A stretch of DNA of 64,000 nucleotides, taken from the NCBI GenBank assembly GCA_964245825.1, contig CAXTNT010000001.1, positions 248,001-312,000 on the forward strand, in the 5' to 3' direction. Under the pieces are notes generated by a model, which saw only the letters and a list, made by a program, of their open reading frames with translations, was not told where the DNA came from and made no database searches. Within the stretch, counting starts at the first letter, position 1. Every line of letters begins with the position of its first letter. Below are positions 8,217 through 17,708 of this stretch, piece by piece. Position numbers and translations under genes: made by a program. This DNA comes from CAJCIY01 sp964245825 (GTDB lineage Bacteria; Actinomycetota; Actinomycetes; Mycobacteriales; CAJCIY01).

Positions 8217-9554
8217 ATGGCGCCGATGACCTTGCTCGCCCCCGAACGGGTCCGGACGCGCGCCGCCGTCGCGGTACGGCGGGAGGGCCGCTGGCTGCTC
8301 ATGCACCGGGCACTGCGCACCTTCGCCCAGATCCAGGCACGCCGCGGGCTGCCCGTCGCGCGCCTGCTCGTCGATCCGGCCGCCCGGATCGACCCGTACC
8401 CGCTGCACGAGGAGATCCGTGCTGCCGGGCGGCTGGTGCACACGCCGCTGATGGCGGTCACCACCGACCACGCGCTGGTCTCCGGGATCCTGCGCGATCC
8501 GTCCTTCGGGGTGGCGCTGGCCGACAGCGAGTTCGTGCCGCGCCTGGTGCGCTGGGCCGCGAAGCCCACCGACCCGGACGTGGCCAACGTCATCGACCGG
8601 CCGTCGCTGCTGGCGAGCGACCCGCCGGACCACACCCGGTACCGACGGCTGGTCTCCAAGCCCTTCACCCCGCGGGCGCTGGCGGCGGTCGGCGACCGGG
8701 TCGAGGCCCGGTGCGCGGAGCTACTCGACGGCTTCGCCGGTCGTCGCGATGTCGACATTGTCGGGGAGTACGCCGCACTGCTCCCGGTCGCCGTGATCGC
8801 CGAGATCCTCGGTGTGCCCGAGGACATGCACCAGCAGTTCCTGCGCTGGGGCCACCGCATCGCCCCCGTGCTCGACCAGGGTGTGCGCCGCCGGACCTAC
8901 CTCGACTCGGAGCGGGCGCTCACCGAGATGAACGCCTGGTTCACCGGGCACTTCGCCCAGCTGCGTCGCAAGCCCGGGTCGGACGTCCTGTCGCAGCTGG
9001 TGAACGCCGACCCCGACGACCGGCTCACCGACCACGAGCTGCGGGCGACGGCCATGCTCCTGCTGGGCGCCGGCTTCGAGACCACCGTCAACCTGCTCGG
9101 CAACGGTGTGGCCCTGCTGTCCGGGGACGACGCCAGCCGCGGCCGGCTGCGGGCCGAGCCCGATCTGTGGCCGCAGGCGGTGGATGAGCTGCTGCGGATC
9201 GAGAGCCCGGTGCAGGTGACCGGCCGCGTGGCCCACGAGGACCGGGAGGTCGACGGGGTACGCATCGCGCGGGGGGAGTCCGTGCTCATCCTGCTGGGGG
9301 CCGCCAACCGCGACCCTGGCGTCTTCGCCGACCCCGCGCGCTTCGACCTGGACCGACCGAACTCCCGGGAGCACGTCGCCTTCTCGGCCGGGATCCACTT
9401 CTGCCTCGGCGCGAGCCTCGCCCGGATGGAGGGGGCGACCGGCCTGCGGATGCTCTTCGAGCGATACCCCGACCTGCAGCGGACCGGCCCGGGCACGCGA
9501 CGCGACCTCCAGACCTTGCGCGGGTACGAGGTGCTGCCGGTGCGCCTGCGGTGA
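8217..9554 (+). CDS. Cytochrome P450
   Basis: A 445-aa class I bacterial P450. Seen in order: the I-helix oxygen motif GAGFETT (about residues 284-290), the K-helix ExxR (ELLR in VDELLRIESPVQV), and the haem-binding loop FSAGIHFCLGASLAR with the axial Cys near residue 403. ATG at 8217 has GGAG six bases upstream; the open frame extends further but crosses the tRNA gene. An Arg-rich extension of about 40 residues precedes the usual N-terminal proline-containing region. It needs ferredoxin and reductase partners, none of which lie nearby. Its stop overlaps the next gene by 4 bp. Substrate unknown; CYP family cannot be assigned without comparison. Confidence 0.93.
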   Translation: MAPMTLLAPERVRTRAAVAVRREGRWLLMHRALRTFAQIQARRGLPVARLLVDPAARIDPYPLHEEIRAAGRLVHTPLMAVTTDHALVSGILRDPSFGVALADSEFVPRLVRWAAKPTDPDVANVIDRPSLLASDPPDHTRYRRLVSKPFTPRALAAVGDRVEARCAELLDGFAGRRDVDIVGEYAALLPVAVIAEILGVPEDMHQQFLRWGHRIAPVLDQGVRRRTYLDSERALTEMNAWFTGHFAQLRRKPGSDVLSQLVNADPDDRLTDHELRATAMLLLGAGFETTVNLLGNGVALLSGDDASRGRLRAEPDLWPQAVDELLRIESPVQVTGRVAHEDREVDGVRIARGESVLILLGAANRDPGVFADPARFDLDRPNSREHVAFSAGIHFCLGASLARMEGATGLRMLFERYPDLQRTGPGTRRDLQTLRGYEVLPVRLR

Positions 9555-10525
9555 CCCGGTACGTCGTCCTCGGGGCCGGCGCTGTCGGCGGCACCATCGG
9601 CGGCCGGTTGGCGGACGCCGGTCACGAGGTGTTGCTCGTCGCCCGCGGGGATCACGCGACAGTGCTGCAGGACAGCGGACTTCGGCTGGCGCTGCCCGAT
9701 CGGGTGATCGAGCGGCGGATCCCCACCGCGACCGCCGACGATCTCGCGCTCACTCCCGCGGACGTGCTCGTGGTGGCGACGAAGGTCCAGGACTCGGCTC
9801 CGCTGCTCACCCGGGTGGCGGCGCTCCCGCATGCCGCCGGCCTGCCGGTGGTCTGCGCCCAGAACGGGGTCGCGGGCGAACGGATCGCGCTGCGGCGGTT
9901 CGCCCGCGTGTACGGGGTCTGCGTGATGTTGCCCGCGACCCACCTGGCGCCCGGTCGGATCGCGGCATCGGGTTCCCCGTACACCGGCTCTCTGGATCTC
10001 GGCCGGTACCCCCACGGCCTCGACGACACGGCAGACGCCATCGCGACAGCGCTGCGCCGCAGCGGTTTTCTCAGCACGCCGCGAGAGGACGTGTTGCCCT
10101 GGAAGTACGCCAAGCTGCTCCGCAACACCGGCAACGCGGTCCAGGCGCTCGGCGGCGGCGACGGGCAGGATGAGGCGGCGGGAGAGCTGGACCGGCTGGC
10201 GCGGGCGGAGGGGGAGCGGGTGCTGGCCGCGGCCGGCATCGCCTGGACCAGCGACGAACAGTGGCAGGCCTATCGCGGTCGCAACGTCGAGTTCGCGCCG
10301 GTGGAGGGACAGGGGCGCGACGGCGGCTCGTCGTGGCAGAGCGCGGCCCGCGGCCTGCCCACGATCGAGTCCGACTACCTCAACGGGGAGATCGTCCTGC
10401 TCGGCCGGCTGCACGGCGTCCCGACGCCAGTGAACGCGCTGCTCCAGCGCGAAGCCAACGCGCTGGTGGCCCGCGGTGGCCAGCCGGGCAGCGTCGACCT
10501 GGGCGCCGTGCTCGCGCGGCTCTGA
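9551..10525 (+). CDS. Ketopantoate reductase family (PanE/ApbA) oxidoreductase
   Basis: A 324-aa NAD(P)-dependent dehydrogenase. The N-terminal Rossmann motif is GAGAVGGTIGGRLADAGHEV (residues 7-26). It is followed by the family's VVATKVQDSAPLL and CAQNGVAGE segments and a C-terminal helical domain with the catalytic Lys region (PWKYAKLLRNTGNAVQAL). Canonical PanE reduces 2-dehydropantoate for pantothenate, but actinobacteria carry many paralogues with unknown substrates, and the neighbouring P450 suggests a secondary or catabolic role. GTG start overlaps the P450 stop (GTGA), so they are cotranslated. Symbol withheld. Confidence 0.85.
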   Translation: MTRYVVLGAGAVGGTIGGRLADAGHEVLLVARGDHATVLQDSGLRLALPDRVIERRIPTATADDLALTPADVLVVATKVQDSAPLLTRVAALPHAAGLPVVCAQNGVAGERIALRRFARVYGVCVMLPATHLAPGRIAASGSPYTGSLDLGRYPHGLDDTADAIATALRRSGFLSTPREDVLPWKYAKLLRNTGNAVQALGGGDGQDEAAGELDRLARAEGERVLAAAGIAWTSDEQWQAYRGRNVEFAPVEGQGRDGGSSWQSAARGLPTIESDYLNGEIVLLGRLHGVPTPVNALLQREANALVARGGQPGSVDLGAVLARL

Positions 10526-10616
10526 CTCCGCCGCCTGCCCCGCATCGCGTGCGCGGGCTGGTGGCTGGGATGATCTGCGTCGACCGGGACCGACCCGCCT
10601 GACACCGAGGAGCGCC

Positions 10617-12767
10617 GTGGACCGGCTCACCGAGCTCTGCCTGCGCCACCGCTGGTGGGTGGTCGGCATCTGGGCCGTGCTCCTGATCGGCGGGCTGGCC
10701 TCGGCGCCCGGGTTGTCGAACCGCCTCGACGCCAACTTCTCGCTCCCCGGGCAGCCGGCGTACGAGACGAACCAGGCCATCGAGCAGGCGTACGGCAACG
10801 GGGGCAACGGCTATCCGGTGACCGTCGTGGTCCGCGCGCCGAACGCCCGCCTCGACACGGCGGAGGCACGCACCGCCCTGACGGCGGCCTTCACCGCGGT
10901 CACCCCGCTCGGGCGACCGCAGCCGCTGCGGGTCGTCTACCCCGGGACGCCCGGGGCCGCCGGCTCGGTGTCAGACCCGAAGCTGCTGTCCGCAGACGGC
11001 CACGCGGCGCTGGGTCTGGTCCTGCTGCCTCAGCAGGGCTTCAACACCCCCGACCTCAGCACCGGCATCCGCGCCAGGATCGGCGCTTCGCTGGACCGCT
11101 CTATGCCGGGGGCCACGGTCGGGGTGACCGGTGTGGAGGCGCTGGCGGACGACAGTGCCGGCGGGGGTGGCAGCGGCGTCCTCGTCGAGACGCTGCTCGG
11201 CGGGGTGGGCGCCCTGGTGATCCTCGCGTTCGTGTTCGGCTCGTTCGTGGCCCTGCTGCCGCTGCTGATGGCGGTGGTGTCGATCATGACCACGTTCGCT
11301 CTGGTGACGGCCCTGACGACGGTCACCAGCGTCTCGTTCATCGTCCAGTTCCTCATCGCGCTGATCGGTCTCGGGGTGGCGATCGACTACGCGCTGCTCG
11401 TCGTGACGCGCTGGCGCGAGGAGCGCGAGCGGGGCGCCTCCGACCTCGAGGCGGTGCAGAAGGCCATGCGGACGGCGGGGCACTCCGTCGTCTTCTCCGG
11501 CGTCACGGTCGCCGTCGGCCTCTTCTCGCTGGTCTTCCTGCCGGTGCCGTTCCTGCGGTCGGTCGCCTACGGCGGGGTGCTGATCCCGCTCGTCAGCGTC
11601 CTGGTGGCGACCACGTTGCTGCCGGTGCTGCTGATCTGGTGGGGCCCGAGGCTCGACCGACACCGGCTCGGCGGCCGCCGCCGCCGGCAGGCCGACGGCG
11701 CGAGCCCCTGGGAACGGTGGGCGCGGGTCGTCGTACGCCGCCGTTGGGCCGCCGCTGGGCTCGCCCTGGTCATCCTGGGCGCACTCGGCTACGCCGCCAC
11801 CAGCATCGCGGTCGGCGAGCCCCGGGCCTCGACCCTGTCCAAGGCCGGCCCCGCCTACGACGGCCTGCAGCGGTTGCAGCAGGCGGGATTCCCCGGCGGG
11901 GCGCTCACGCCGATCGACGTGCTCGTGACCGGCGGCGACGGCACTGCGGTGGTCGCCGCGACCTCGCACCTGCCGGGCGCGTTGACCTCGGTCATCAGCG
12001 GCAGCAAGCCCGGTGCGGTCACGGTCGAGGTGATCCCGCGGGCGGACACCAGCCAGCCGCCCGGCTCCAGTTTCGTCAACGTCGTCAAGGCTGCGGTCAC
12101 CCCGGTCGGCGGCCGGGTCGGCGGTACGGGCGCCGGCGAGCAGGCCTTCAACCACGCCGTCTACGGCTCGTTCCCGATCATGCTCGCCGTCATCATCGTG
12201 CTGACGTTCCTGCTGTTGGCCCGGGCGTTCCGCTCGTTGCTGCTGCCGTTGAAGGCGGTGGTGCTCAACCTGATCTCGGTGAGTGCGACGTACGGCGTGC
12301 TGGTCCTGGTCTGGCAGGAAGGGCACGGGTCGTCGACGATCTGGAACATCGGTGCGACCGGCGCCATCACCAGCTTCGTCCCGCTGATGGTGTTCGCGTT
12401 CCTGTTCGGGCTGTCGATGGACTACGAGGTCTTCATCCTCGCCCGGATGCGCGAGGAGCACGACGAGGGCCGCAGCACGGACGCCGCGGTCGTCGCGGGG
12501 ATCGGCCGGACCGGACGGCTCGTCACCAGCGCCGCGCTGATCCTGTTCCTTGCCTTCCTGTCGCTGTCGCAGGCGCCGGACACCGACATCAAGATCTTCG
12601 CCACCGGACTCGGCGCCGGCATCCTGCTGGATGCCACCGTCGTACGAGCCCTGCTGGTCCCGGCGCTGGTCTCGTTGTTCGGCCGCTGGAACTGGGCGCT
12701 GCCGCGGTGGCTCGCGCGGCCGCTGCGGGTCGCGCCCTCACCGCTCGAGGCGGCGGCTACGCCCTGA
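10617..12767 (+). CDS. MMPL/RND-family membrane transporter
   Basis: A 716-aa transporter with two MMPL repeats. Each has one N-terminal helix, a soluble periplasmic loop and a five-helix bundle. The conserved segments are GLGVAIDYALLVVTRWREE in the first half (about residues 252-270) and FGLSMDYEVFILARMREEHDEG in the second (about 598-619); each contains the Asp-Tyr pair that carries the proton relay. GTG at 10617 with GAGGAG upstream is chosen; a longer frame overlaps the previous gene. MMPL proteins export lipids, siderophores or drugs by proton motive force. Its 3' end overlaps the convergent comB-like gene by 11 bp. Substrate unknown. Confidence 0.92.
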   Translation: MDRLTELCLRHRWWVVGIWAVLLIGGLASAPGLSNRLDANFSLPGQPAYETNQAIEQAYGNGGNGYPVTVVVRAPNARLDTAEARTALTAAFTAVTPLGRPQPLRVVYPGTPGAAGSVSDPKLLSADGHAALGLVLLPQQGFNTPDLSTGIRARIGASLDRSMPGATVGVTGVEALADDSAGGGGSGVLVETLLGGVGALVILAFVFGSFVALLPLLMAVVSIMTTFALVTALTTVTSVSFIVQFLIALIGLGVAIDYALLVVTRWREERERGASDLEAVQKAMRTAGHSVVFSGVTVAVGLFSLVFLPVPFLRSVAYGGVLIPLVSVLVATTLLPVLLIWWGPRLDRHRLGGRRRRQADGASPWERWARVVVRRRWAAAGLALVILGALGYAATSIAVGEPRASTLSKAGPAYDGLQRLQQAGFPGGALTPIDVLVTGGDGTAVVAATSHLPGALTSVISGSKPGAVTVEVIPRADTSQPPGSSFVNVVKAAVTPVGGRVGGTGAGEQAFNHAVYGSFPIMLAVIIVLTFLLLARAFRSLLLPLKAVVLNLISVSATYGVLVLVWQEGHGSSTIWNIGATGAITSFVPLMVFAFLFGLSMDYEVFILARMREEHDEGRSTDAAVVAGIGRTGRLVTSAALILFLAFLSLSQAPDTDIKIFATGLGAGILLDATVVRALLVPALVSLFGRWNWALPRWLARPLRVAPSPLEAAATP

Positions 12768-13476
12768 TGAGGTAGCCCCCGCGCAGCACGGCCGCGACCG
12801 GGTCGGCGTCGATGTCCGCCGCGCAGGCGACATCCGCGCCGAACCCCCGCTCGTGCAGTTCGCGGCCGGAGGCGCAGTCCGCCAGCGCCGCGGAAAGGTC
12901 GGTGCCGGTGGCGAGCAAGGCCGCCGCCGCGGCCTCGGCCGACAGGCGGAGCCCCCGCGCGGCGAGCCGGGCGGCGATCAGGCCGGCGCCGAGCCGGTCC
13001 TCCAGCGCTGGTCGCAGTCGGTCGCCGTCCCAGCGTTCGCCCGCAGCCAGCAGCACCACCGGCCCGGGCAGGTCGGCGACCGCGGCCGCGGTCGCGGTGG
13101 CCGAGCGCAGGCAGCCCACCGCCACCGCGGCGGAGCGTGCCGCCAGCAGGCTCGCCGCGGCGCCGTTCGGCGAGGGCAGCGCCAGCGTCGTCCCGGCCGG
13201 AAGGCCCTGCAACGACGGGGGTGACAGCGACGCCCGGCTATGCGACCGGGGACCGGCGAGCAGCGCGCCGGCGGCCGCAGCGGCCCGGCCCGCGCGGTCG
13301 TCCTGCCACGGCAGCGGCAGCACCCGCGAGCCGCCGGTCACCACCACCGACACGCAGGTCGAGAACGACAGCACGTCGACCACGACGACGGTTCCGGCCA
13401 GCGGTGCCATCGCGGCCAGGTCGTCGGGGCCCTCCGCCAGCCGGACGTCGGCGCCCTCCTGGGCCCAGAAGGTCAC
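12757..13476 (-). CDS. ComB-type 2-phosphosulfolactate phosphatase family protein
   Basis: A 239-aa protein of the ComB family. Visible family features are VVVVDVLSFSTCVSVVVTGG (residues 29-48), LALPSPNGAAASLLA, VAVGCLRSATATA and VLLAAGERW. ComB hydrolyses 2-phosphosulfolactate in archaeal coenzyme M synthesis, but actinobacteria without coenzyme M also carry family members, and here no comA or comC is present. The true role is therefore uncertain and may be hydrolysis of another phosphorylated acid. GTG at 13476 overlaps the hisN stop by 4 bp. Its TAG overlaps the convergent MMPL gene. Confidence 0.8.
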   Translation of the reverse strand: MTFWAQEGADVRLAEGPDDLAAMAPLAGTVVVVDVLSFSTCVSVVVTGGSRVLPLPWQDDRAGRAAAAAGALLAGPRSHSRASLSPPSLQGLPAGTTLALPSPNGAAASLLAARSAAVAVGCLRSATATAAAVADLPGPVVLLAAGERWDGDRLRPALEDRLGAGLIAARLAARGLRLSAEAAAAALLATGTDLSAALADCASGRELHERGFGADVACAADIDADPVAAVLRGGYLIRA

Positions 13477-14237
13477 GCCAGCATCGCGAGCGCGGCCTCG
13501 TGCAGCAGGCCGTTGCTCGCCAGCGCGGCGCCACGGTCGGGTCCGCGGACCCCGTCCAGCCCGGTGAAGCGGCCGCCGGCCTCCTCGACCAGCAGGGCCA
13601 GCGGCGCCAGGTCCCAGAGCGTCACCGCGGGCTCTGCCGCAAGGTCCGCGGCGCCCTCCGCGACCAGGCAGTAGGACCAGAAGTCGCCGTAGGCCCGGGT
13701 CCGCCACACCGCGTCGCACAGCCCGAGGAAGCGGCCGCGGTCGGGCCAGCCCCCGAACGAGGAGTACGACAGCGACGCATCGCCCAGCAGCCCGACCCGG
13801 GAGACGCCGAGCCGCCGCACGCCGGTCGGGTCGGCGACGAAGGCCCCACCGCCCCGGGTGGCCCACCACCGCCGCCCGAGGGCCGGCGCGCTGACCACGC
13901 CGACGACCACCTCCCCGTCCTCCAGCAGGGCGAGCAGCGTCGCCCACACCGGCACCCCCCGGGCGTAGCTCTTCGTCCCGTCGATGGGGTCGAGCACCCA
14001 CCGCCGCGGACCGTCGCCGGTCGCCCCGAACTCCTCGCCCAGCACGGCGTCACCGGGGCGGGCGCCGGCCAGCCGGGTACGGACCAGCTCCTCCACGCCG
14101 CGGTCGGCGTCGGTGACCGGCGTCGAGTCCGGCTTGGTCTCCACCTGCAGGTCGAGGGCCCGGAAACGCCGCAGCGACAGGGCATCCGCCTCGTCTGCCA
14201 ACTCCAGGGCGAGGGCGAGGTCGGCGTCGTGGCTCAC
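13473..14237 (-). CDS. hisN: Histidinol-phosphatase, inositol monophosphatase fold
   Basis: A 254-aa Mg-dependent phosphatase. The metal-binding motifs are GEEFG (residues 67-71), WVLDPIDGTKSYARG (about 80-94, with the two Asp and Thr) and, near the C terminus, AAEPAVTLWDLAPLALLVEEAGG. The AYGDFWSYCLVAEGAADLA segment fits the actinobacterial HisN subgroup, the enzyme that removes phosphate from L-histidinol phosphate in histidine synthesis. Other IMPase-family substrates are possible. GTG start at 14237; divergent from the NUDIX gene 38 bp away; coupled to the ComB-like gene downstream. Confidence 0.85.
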   Translation of the reverse strand: MSHDADLALALELADEADALSLRRFRALDLQVETKPDSTPVTDADRGVEELVRTRLAGARPGDAVLGEEFGATGDGPRRWVLDPIDGTKSYARGVPVWATLLALLEDGEVVVGVVSAPALGRRWWATRGGGAFVADPTGVRRLGVSRVGLLGDASLSYSSFGGWPDRGRFLGLCDAVWRTRAYGDFWSYCLVAEGAADLAAEPAVTLWDLAPLALLVEEAGGRFTGLDGVRGPDRGAALASNGLLHEAALAMLA

Positions 14238-14275
14238 CGCACCACCCTAGGGACGCCCTCGCGTACGGTCGGTGC

Positions 14276-14854
14276 ATGCCGACCAGCGGTCCCGCCCCGG
14301 GTCGCGTGAGCCACCCCAGCGGCTGGGAGATCCACGCCGAGACGACGGTGTACGACAGCCCGTTCGTACGCCTGTCGCAGGCTGACGTGACCGGTCCGCA
14401 CGGCTACCACGTGCCCGACCACCACGTCGTGCGGCTGCGCCCCGCGGCGGGCGTGGTGGCCTTCGTGGACGGCCGGGTGCTGCTGCTGTGGCGGCACCGC
14501 TTCATCACCCGGCGAACGGGGTGGGAGATCCCGGCCGGGCGCATCGAGGACGGCGAGACCCCGGCGACGGCCGCCGCCCGCGAGTGCCTCGAGGAGAGCG
14601 GCTGGCGACCCGGCGCACTGACGCCGTTGCTTGCCTGGTCGCCGCTGCCCGGGATCGCCGACTCCCGCTTCCATGCCTTTCTGGCCACCGCGGCCGAGCA
14701 CGTCGGCGAGCCCGCCGACCCGTACGAGGCGGAACGGGTGGCGTGGCTGACGCTGCCCGAGATCGAGGCCGCCTTCGACGCCGGGGAGATCGGGGACGGG
14801 TTCGCGGTGCCCGCCCTGCTCATGCTGCTGCGCCGGGTCGGGACCGGCGCGTGA
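14276..14854 (+). CDS. NUDIX hydrolase, ADP-ribose pyrophosphatase-like
   Basis: A 192-aa protein with a complete Nudix box: G, five residues, E, seven residues, RECLEESGW (about 90-112), which holds the Mg-binding glutamates. The preceding LLLWRHRFITRRTGWEIPAGRIEDGE is typical of ADP-ribose or nucleotide-sugar pyrophosphatases. ATG at 14276. Its stop overlaps the start of the DUF2087 regulator by 4 bp, so both are cotranslated; the regulator may respond to the metabolite or simply share a promoter. Exact substrate unknown. Confidence 0.88.
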   Translation: MPTSGPAPGRVSHPSGWEIHAETTVYDSPFVRLSQADVTGPHGYHVPDHHVVRLRPAAGVVAFVDGRVLLLWRHRFITRRTGWEIPAGRIEDGETPATAAARECLEESGWRPGALTPLLAWSPLPGIADSRFHAFLATAAEHVGEPADPYEAERVAWLTLPEIEAAFDAGEIGDGFAVPALLMLLRRVGTGA

Positions 14855-15402
14855 GCGACGACCCGCGCGAGGCGGTCCGGCTGCTGGGCCTGCTCGCCGA
14901 GCCCGACCGGCTGCGGGTCGTCGCCGCGCTGGCCCTGGGCGCCGGGACCGTCGGCGAGATCCGCGCCGCGACGGGGCAGGACGTGCGTACCTCGATGACC
15001 GCCCTCGCGCGGCTGGTCGCGGGCGAGTTGGTCCGCGAGACCGAGGGTGGCTACGAGCTCGTCGCCGATGCCCTGCGCGGCGCCGCGGCCGATGCGGCGC
15101 CGTCGGCCCCGGCCGACGACCACGGCGTCACGGACCCGCCGTCGGCCAGTGTGCTGCGCACGTTCCTGTCCGGCGGCCGGCTCGTGTCGGTGCCCGCGCA
15201 GCGGGCGAAGCGACGGATCGTGCTCGAGCACGTCGTGTCCGTCTTCGAGGTCGGCCGGCGCTATCCGGAGCGCGACGTCGACGCCCTGATCCGCGCGTTC
15301 TACGACGACTACGCGCTGATCCGGCGGGCCCTGATCGACGAAGACCTGCTCGGCCGCGACCACAACGTCTACTGGCGGACGGGCGGCCCGGTCGCCGTCT
15401 GA
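14851..15402 (+). CDS. DUF2087 protein with ArsR-like helix-turn-helix
   Basis: A 183-aa protein. The N-terminal 75 residues form a winged-helix domain (AVRLLGLLAEPDRLRVVAAL then TVGEIRAATGQDVRTSMTALARL). The C-terminal DUF2087 part covers about 95-178 (LRTFLSGGRLVSVPAQRAKRR, then YPERDVDALIRAFYDDYALIRRALIDEDLL). DUF2087 is usually found in actinobacterial and firmicute transcription regulators of unknown ligand. GTG at 14851 overlaps the NUDIX stop (GTGA). It converges on rsgA with 4 bp between. Confidence 0.85.
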   Translation: MSDDPREAVRLLGLLAEPDRLRVVAALALGAGTVGEIRAATGQDVRTSMTALARLVAGELVRETEGGYELVADALRGAAADAAPSAPADDHGVTDPPSASVLRTFLSGGRLVSVPAQRAKRRIVLEHVVSVFEVGRRYPERDVDALIRAFYDDYALIRRALIDEDLLGRDHNVYWRTGGPVAV

Positions 15403-15406
15403 TTCC

Positions 15407-16369
15407 TCAGCGCTCGGCGAGCAGTCGGCGCAGCGAGGCGAGCCGCGCCGGGTCGGCGTCGGCGTCGCCCAGGGCGCACCGCGGCGAGAGATGGTCGCAG
15501 CCGGGTGGGCACTGCTCGGCCGCCTCGGCCAGGTCCGGGAACGCGGCCACCACCCGGTCGGGCGTCACGCCGCCGAGGCCGAAGGACCGGACGCCGGGGG
15601 TGTCCACCACCCACCCCCCCGACGGCAGCGGCAGCGCGATCGCCGCGGACGTCGTGTGCCGACCCTTGCCCGCCCCGGACAGGACGCCGGTGCTCTGCCC
15701 GGCGTGGGTCAGCCGGTTGACGAGCGTCGACTTGCCGACGCCGCTGGAGCCGAACAGCACGGTGGTCCGGTCCGTGCAAGCGGCGAGGACGTCGTCGATC
15801 GGCCGGTCCCGGGCGACGGTCAGCACCGCCAGCCCGAGCGGCTCGTACAGCGCCCGCAGCTCGGCGTCGTCCGCGCCGTCCTGGTCGGCCTTCGTCAACA
15901 GCAGCAGCGGTTCCAGGCCCCCGGCGTACGCCGCGACGAGGCACCGGTCGACCAGGCGCGGCTGCGGCGGCGGTGTGGTGAGCGCGACCACGACCCCGAG
16001 CGCGTCCGCGTTGGCGACGACCGGCTTCTCGCTCGCCTCGCTGTCGTCCGGCGTCCGGGCCAGCAGCGACCGGCGCTGCGCCACGCCCACGATGCGGGTC
16101 AGCGCCTCGGTGCGCCCGGAAGTGTCGCCCTCGACCCGTACCCGGTCGCCCACCACCACCTGCTGTCGCCGCAGCGAGCCGGCGCGGGTGGCGAACAGCT
16201 CCCGGCCACCACCGTCCGCGCCGAGCCGCACGGTCCACCGGCCGCGGTCAACGGCCACCACCATCGCCTCTTCGGCATCGGCGAACTCCGGGCGACGCCG
16301 GGTCCGTGGCCGCGACCCGCGTCCCGCCCGGACGCGGACGTCGTCCTCGTCCAGCTCCCGGGGGCTCAC
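15407..16369 (-). CDS. rsgA: Ribosome small-subunit-dependent GTPase RsgA
   Basis: A 320-aa circularly permuted GTPase that checks late 30S subunit maturation. The N-terminal OB-fold part ends near residue 90. Then the G4 motif TKAD (about 158) precedes the G1 P-loop GSSGVGKSTL (about 202-211) and G3 DTPGVRSFG (about 242), the order expected of the YjeQ/RsgA permutation. The C-terminal zinc motif is CPPGCDHLSPRC. GTG at 16369 overlaps the aroA stop by 4 bp. The aroA-rsgA pairing is conserved in actinobacteria. Confidence 0.95.
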   Translation of the reverse strand: MSPRELDEDDVRVRAGRGSRPRTRRRPEFADAEEAMVVAVDRGRWTVRLGADGGGRELFATRAGSLRRQQVVVGDRVRVEGDTSGRTEALTRIVGVAQRRSLLARTPDDSEASEKPVVANADALGVVVALTTPPPQPRLVDRCLVAAYAGGLEPLLLLTKADQDGADDAELRALYEPLGLAVLTVARDRPIDDVLAACTDRTTVLFGSSGVGKSTLVNRLTHAGQSTGVLSGAGKGRHTTSAAIALPLPSGGWVVDTPGVRSFGLGGVTPDRVVAAFPDLAEAAEQCPPGCDHLSPRCALGDADADPARLASLRRLLAER

Positions 16370-17616
16370 CGCACCAGACCCGCCCAGAGCTCCGCGAAGC
16401 CGGGCACCGTCTTGCCGGTCGTCTGGATGTCCGCGACGCCGACGCCGGGGACGACGAGACCGACGACGGCGTAGGCCATCGCCAGGCGGTGGTCGGCGTA
16501 CGGGTCCAGCACGACACCGCCGGTCAGCGGCGCCGGGGTGATCGCCAGGCCGTCCGGTAGCACCTCGATGCGGGCACCCAGCCGCCCCAGCTGCTCTGCG
16601 ATGGCGGCGAGCCGGTCGGTCTCCTGCAGACGCAGGTGGGCGATGCCGGTCAGCCGCGACGGCGAGTCGGCGAGCACCGCGAGCGCGGTGATCGTCAGCG
16701 CCAGCTCCGGTATGTCGCGGAGGTCGGCGTCGAGACCGTGGACGACGCCGGAACCGCTCAGCCGCAGGCCGTCCACCGCGATCCCGTACGTGGCACCCAT
16801 GGCCGTGAGCAACGCCGGCAGTTGCGCGCCGGGCTGGGTCGTGCTGATGGGCCAGCCGGGCACCAGCACCTCGCCGCCGGTGGCCAGCGCGGCGGCCAGG
16901 AAGGCCGAGGCGCTGGACAGATCCGGCTCGACCACCCGGTCCACGGCTCGGACCGGGCCGGCCTCGACCACCCACCGGTCGACCGACTCGTGCACGACGA
17001 CGCCGCTCTCCCGCAGCAGCGCCACGGTCATCGCGATGTGGTGCCGACTGACGAGCGATGCTCCGACGTGCCGGAGGTCCAGACCCGCGGGCAGCGCGGC
17101 GCCTACGAGCAGCAGTCCGGAGAGCAGCTGCGAGGAGCTCGAGCCGTCCACCGAGACTGACCCGCCCGACATCGGTCCCGTGACCGTCATCGGCAGTCCG
17201 CCGCCGTCGACGTCTGCGCCGAGCGCACGCAGGGCCGCCAGCAGCGGCGCCATCGGCCGCTCCCGCATGCGCGCATCGCCGTCGAAGCCGACGGGCGCGC
17301 TCCCGGTCGCCGCGAGCGGCGGCAGGAAGCGGGCCACGGTGCCGGCGAGGCCGCAGTCGACCTGCGCCGACCGCAGCGGGCCGGGTTCGACCCACCAGTC
17401 GGCGCCGACGTCCTCGACCCTCGTGCCCATCGCCCGCAGACCGGCCGCCATCAGCGCGGTGTCCCGCGCCCGCAGCGGCTGGCTCACGGTCGAGGGGCGG
17501 TCGGCCAGGGCGGCCAGCACCAGCGCGCGGTTGGTCAGCGACTTCGATCCCGGCAGCGCGACGGTGCCGCGGACCGGGGCCGTGGCGAGCGGGGCCTGCC
17601 AGGCCTGGCTGATCAC
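16366..17616 (-). CDS. aroA: 3-phosphoshikimate 1-carboxyvinyltransferase (EPSP synthase)
   Basis: A 416-aa enzyme of the shikimate pathway that joins phosphoenolpyruvate to shikimate 3-phosphate. Seen: PGSKSLTNRALVLAALADRPS near the start (substrate-binding Lys-Ser), DCGLAGTVARFLPPLAA (the usual GNAGT region, here with LAGT), and near the end LQETDRLAAIAEQL and DPYADHRLAMAYAVVG. GTG at 17616 gives the normal start before the first strand; an in-frame GTG nine bases further up (17625) is equally possible and neither has a strong ribosome site. Translationally coupled to rsgA. Confidence 0.95.
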   Translation of the reverse strand: MISQAWQAPLATAPVRGTVALPGSKSLTNRALVLAALADRPSTVSQPLRARDTALMAAGLRAMGTRVEDVGADWWVEPGPLRSAQVDCGLAGTVARFLPPLAATGSAPVGFDGDARMRERPMAPLLAALRALGADVDGGGLPMTVTGPMSGGSVSVDGSSSSQLLSGLLLVGAALPAGLDLRHVGASLVSRHHIAMTVALLRESGVVVHESVDRWVVEAGPVRAVDRVVEPDLSSASAFLAAALATGGEVLVPGWPISTTQPGAQLPALLTAMGATYGIAVDGLRLSGSGVVHGLDADLRDIPELALTITALAVLADSPSRLTGIAHLRLQETDRLAAIAEQLGRLGARIEVLPDGLAITPAPLTGGVVLDPYADHRLAMAYAVVGLVVPGVGVADIQTTGKTVPGFAELWAGLVR

Positions 17617-17708
17617 GGACAACACGCTAGAGGTCCCGAGACGCGGCGGGGCCCTCCTGCACCCGTCCCCGGACCGGGACCCGACTCGGAAGGCTGCCAG
17701 GAATCCGG

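Noticed and set aside
8897..10807. Long minus-strand frame across the P450 and PanE-like genes
   Set aside because: No family pattern; the opposite strand holds well-defined enzymes with overlapping stops and starts.
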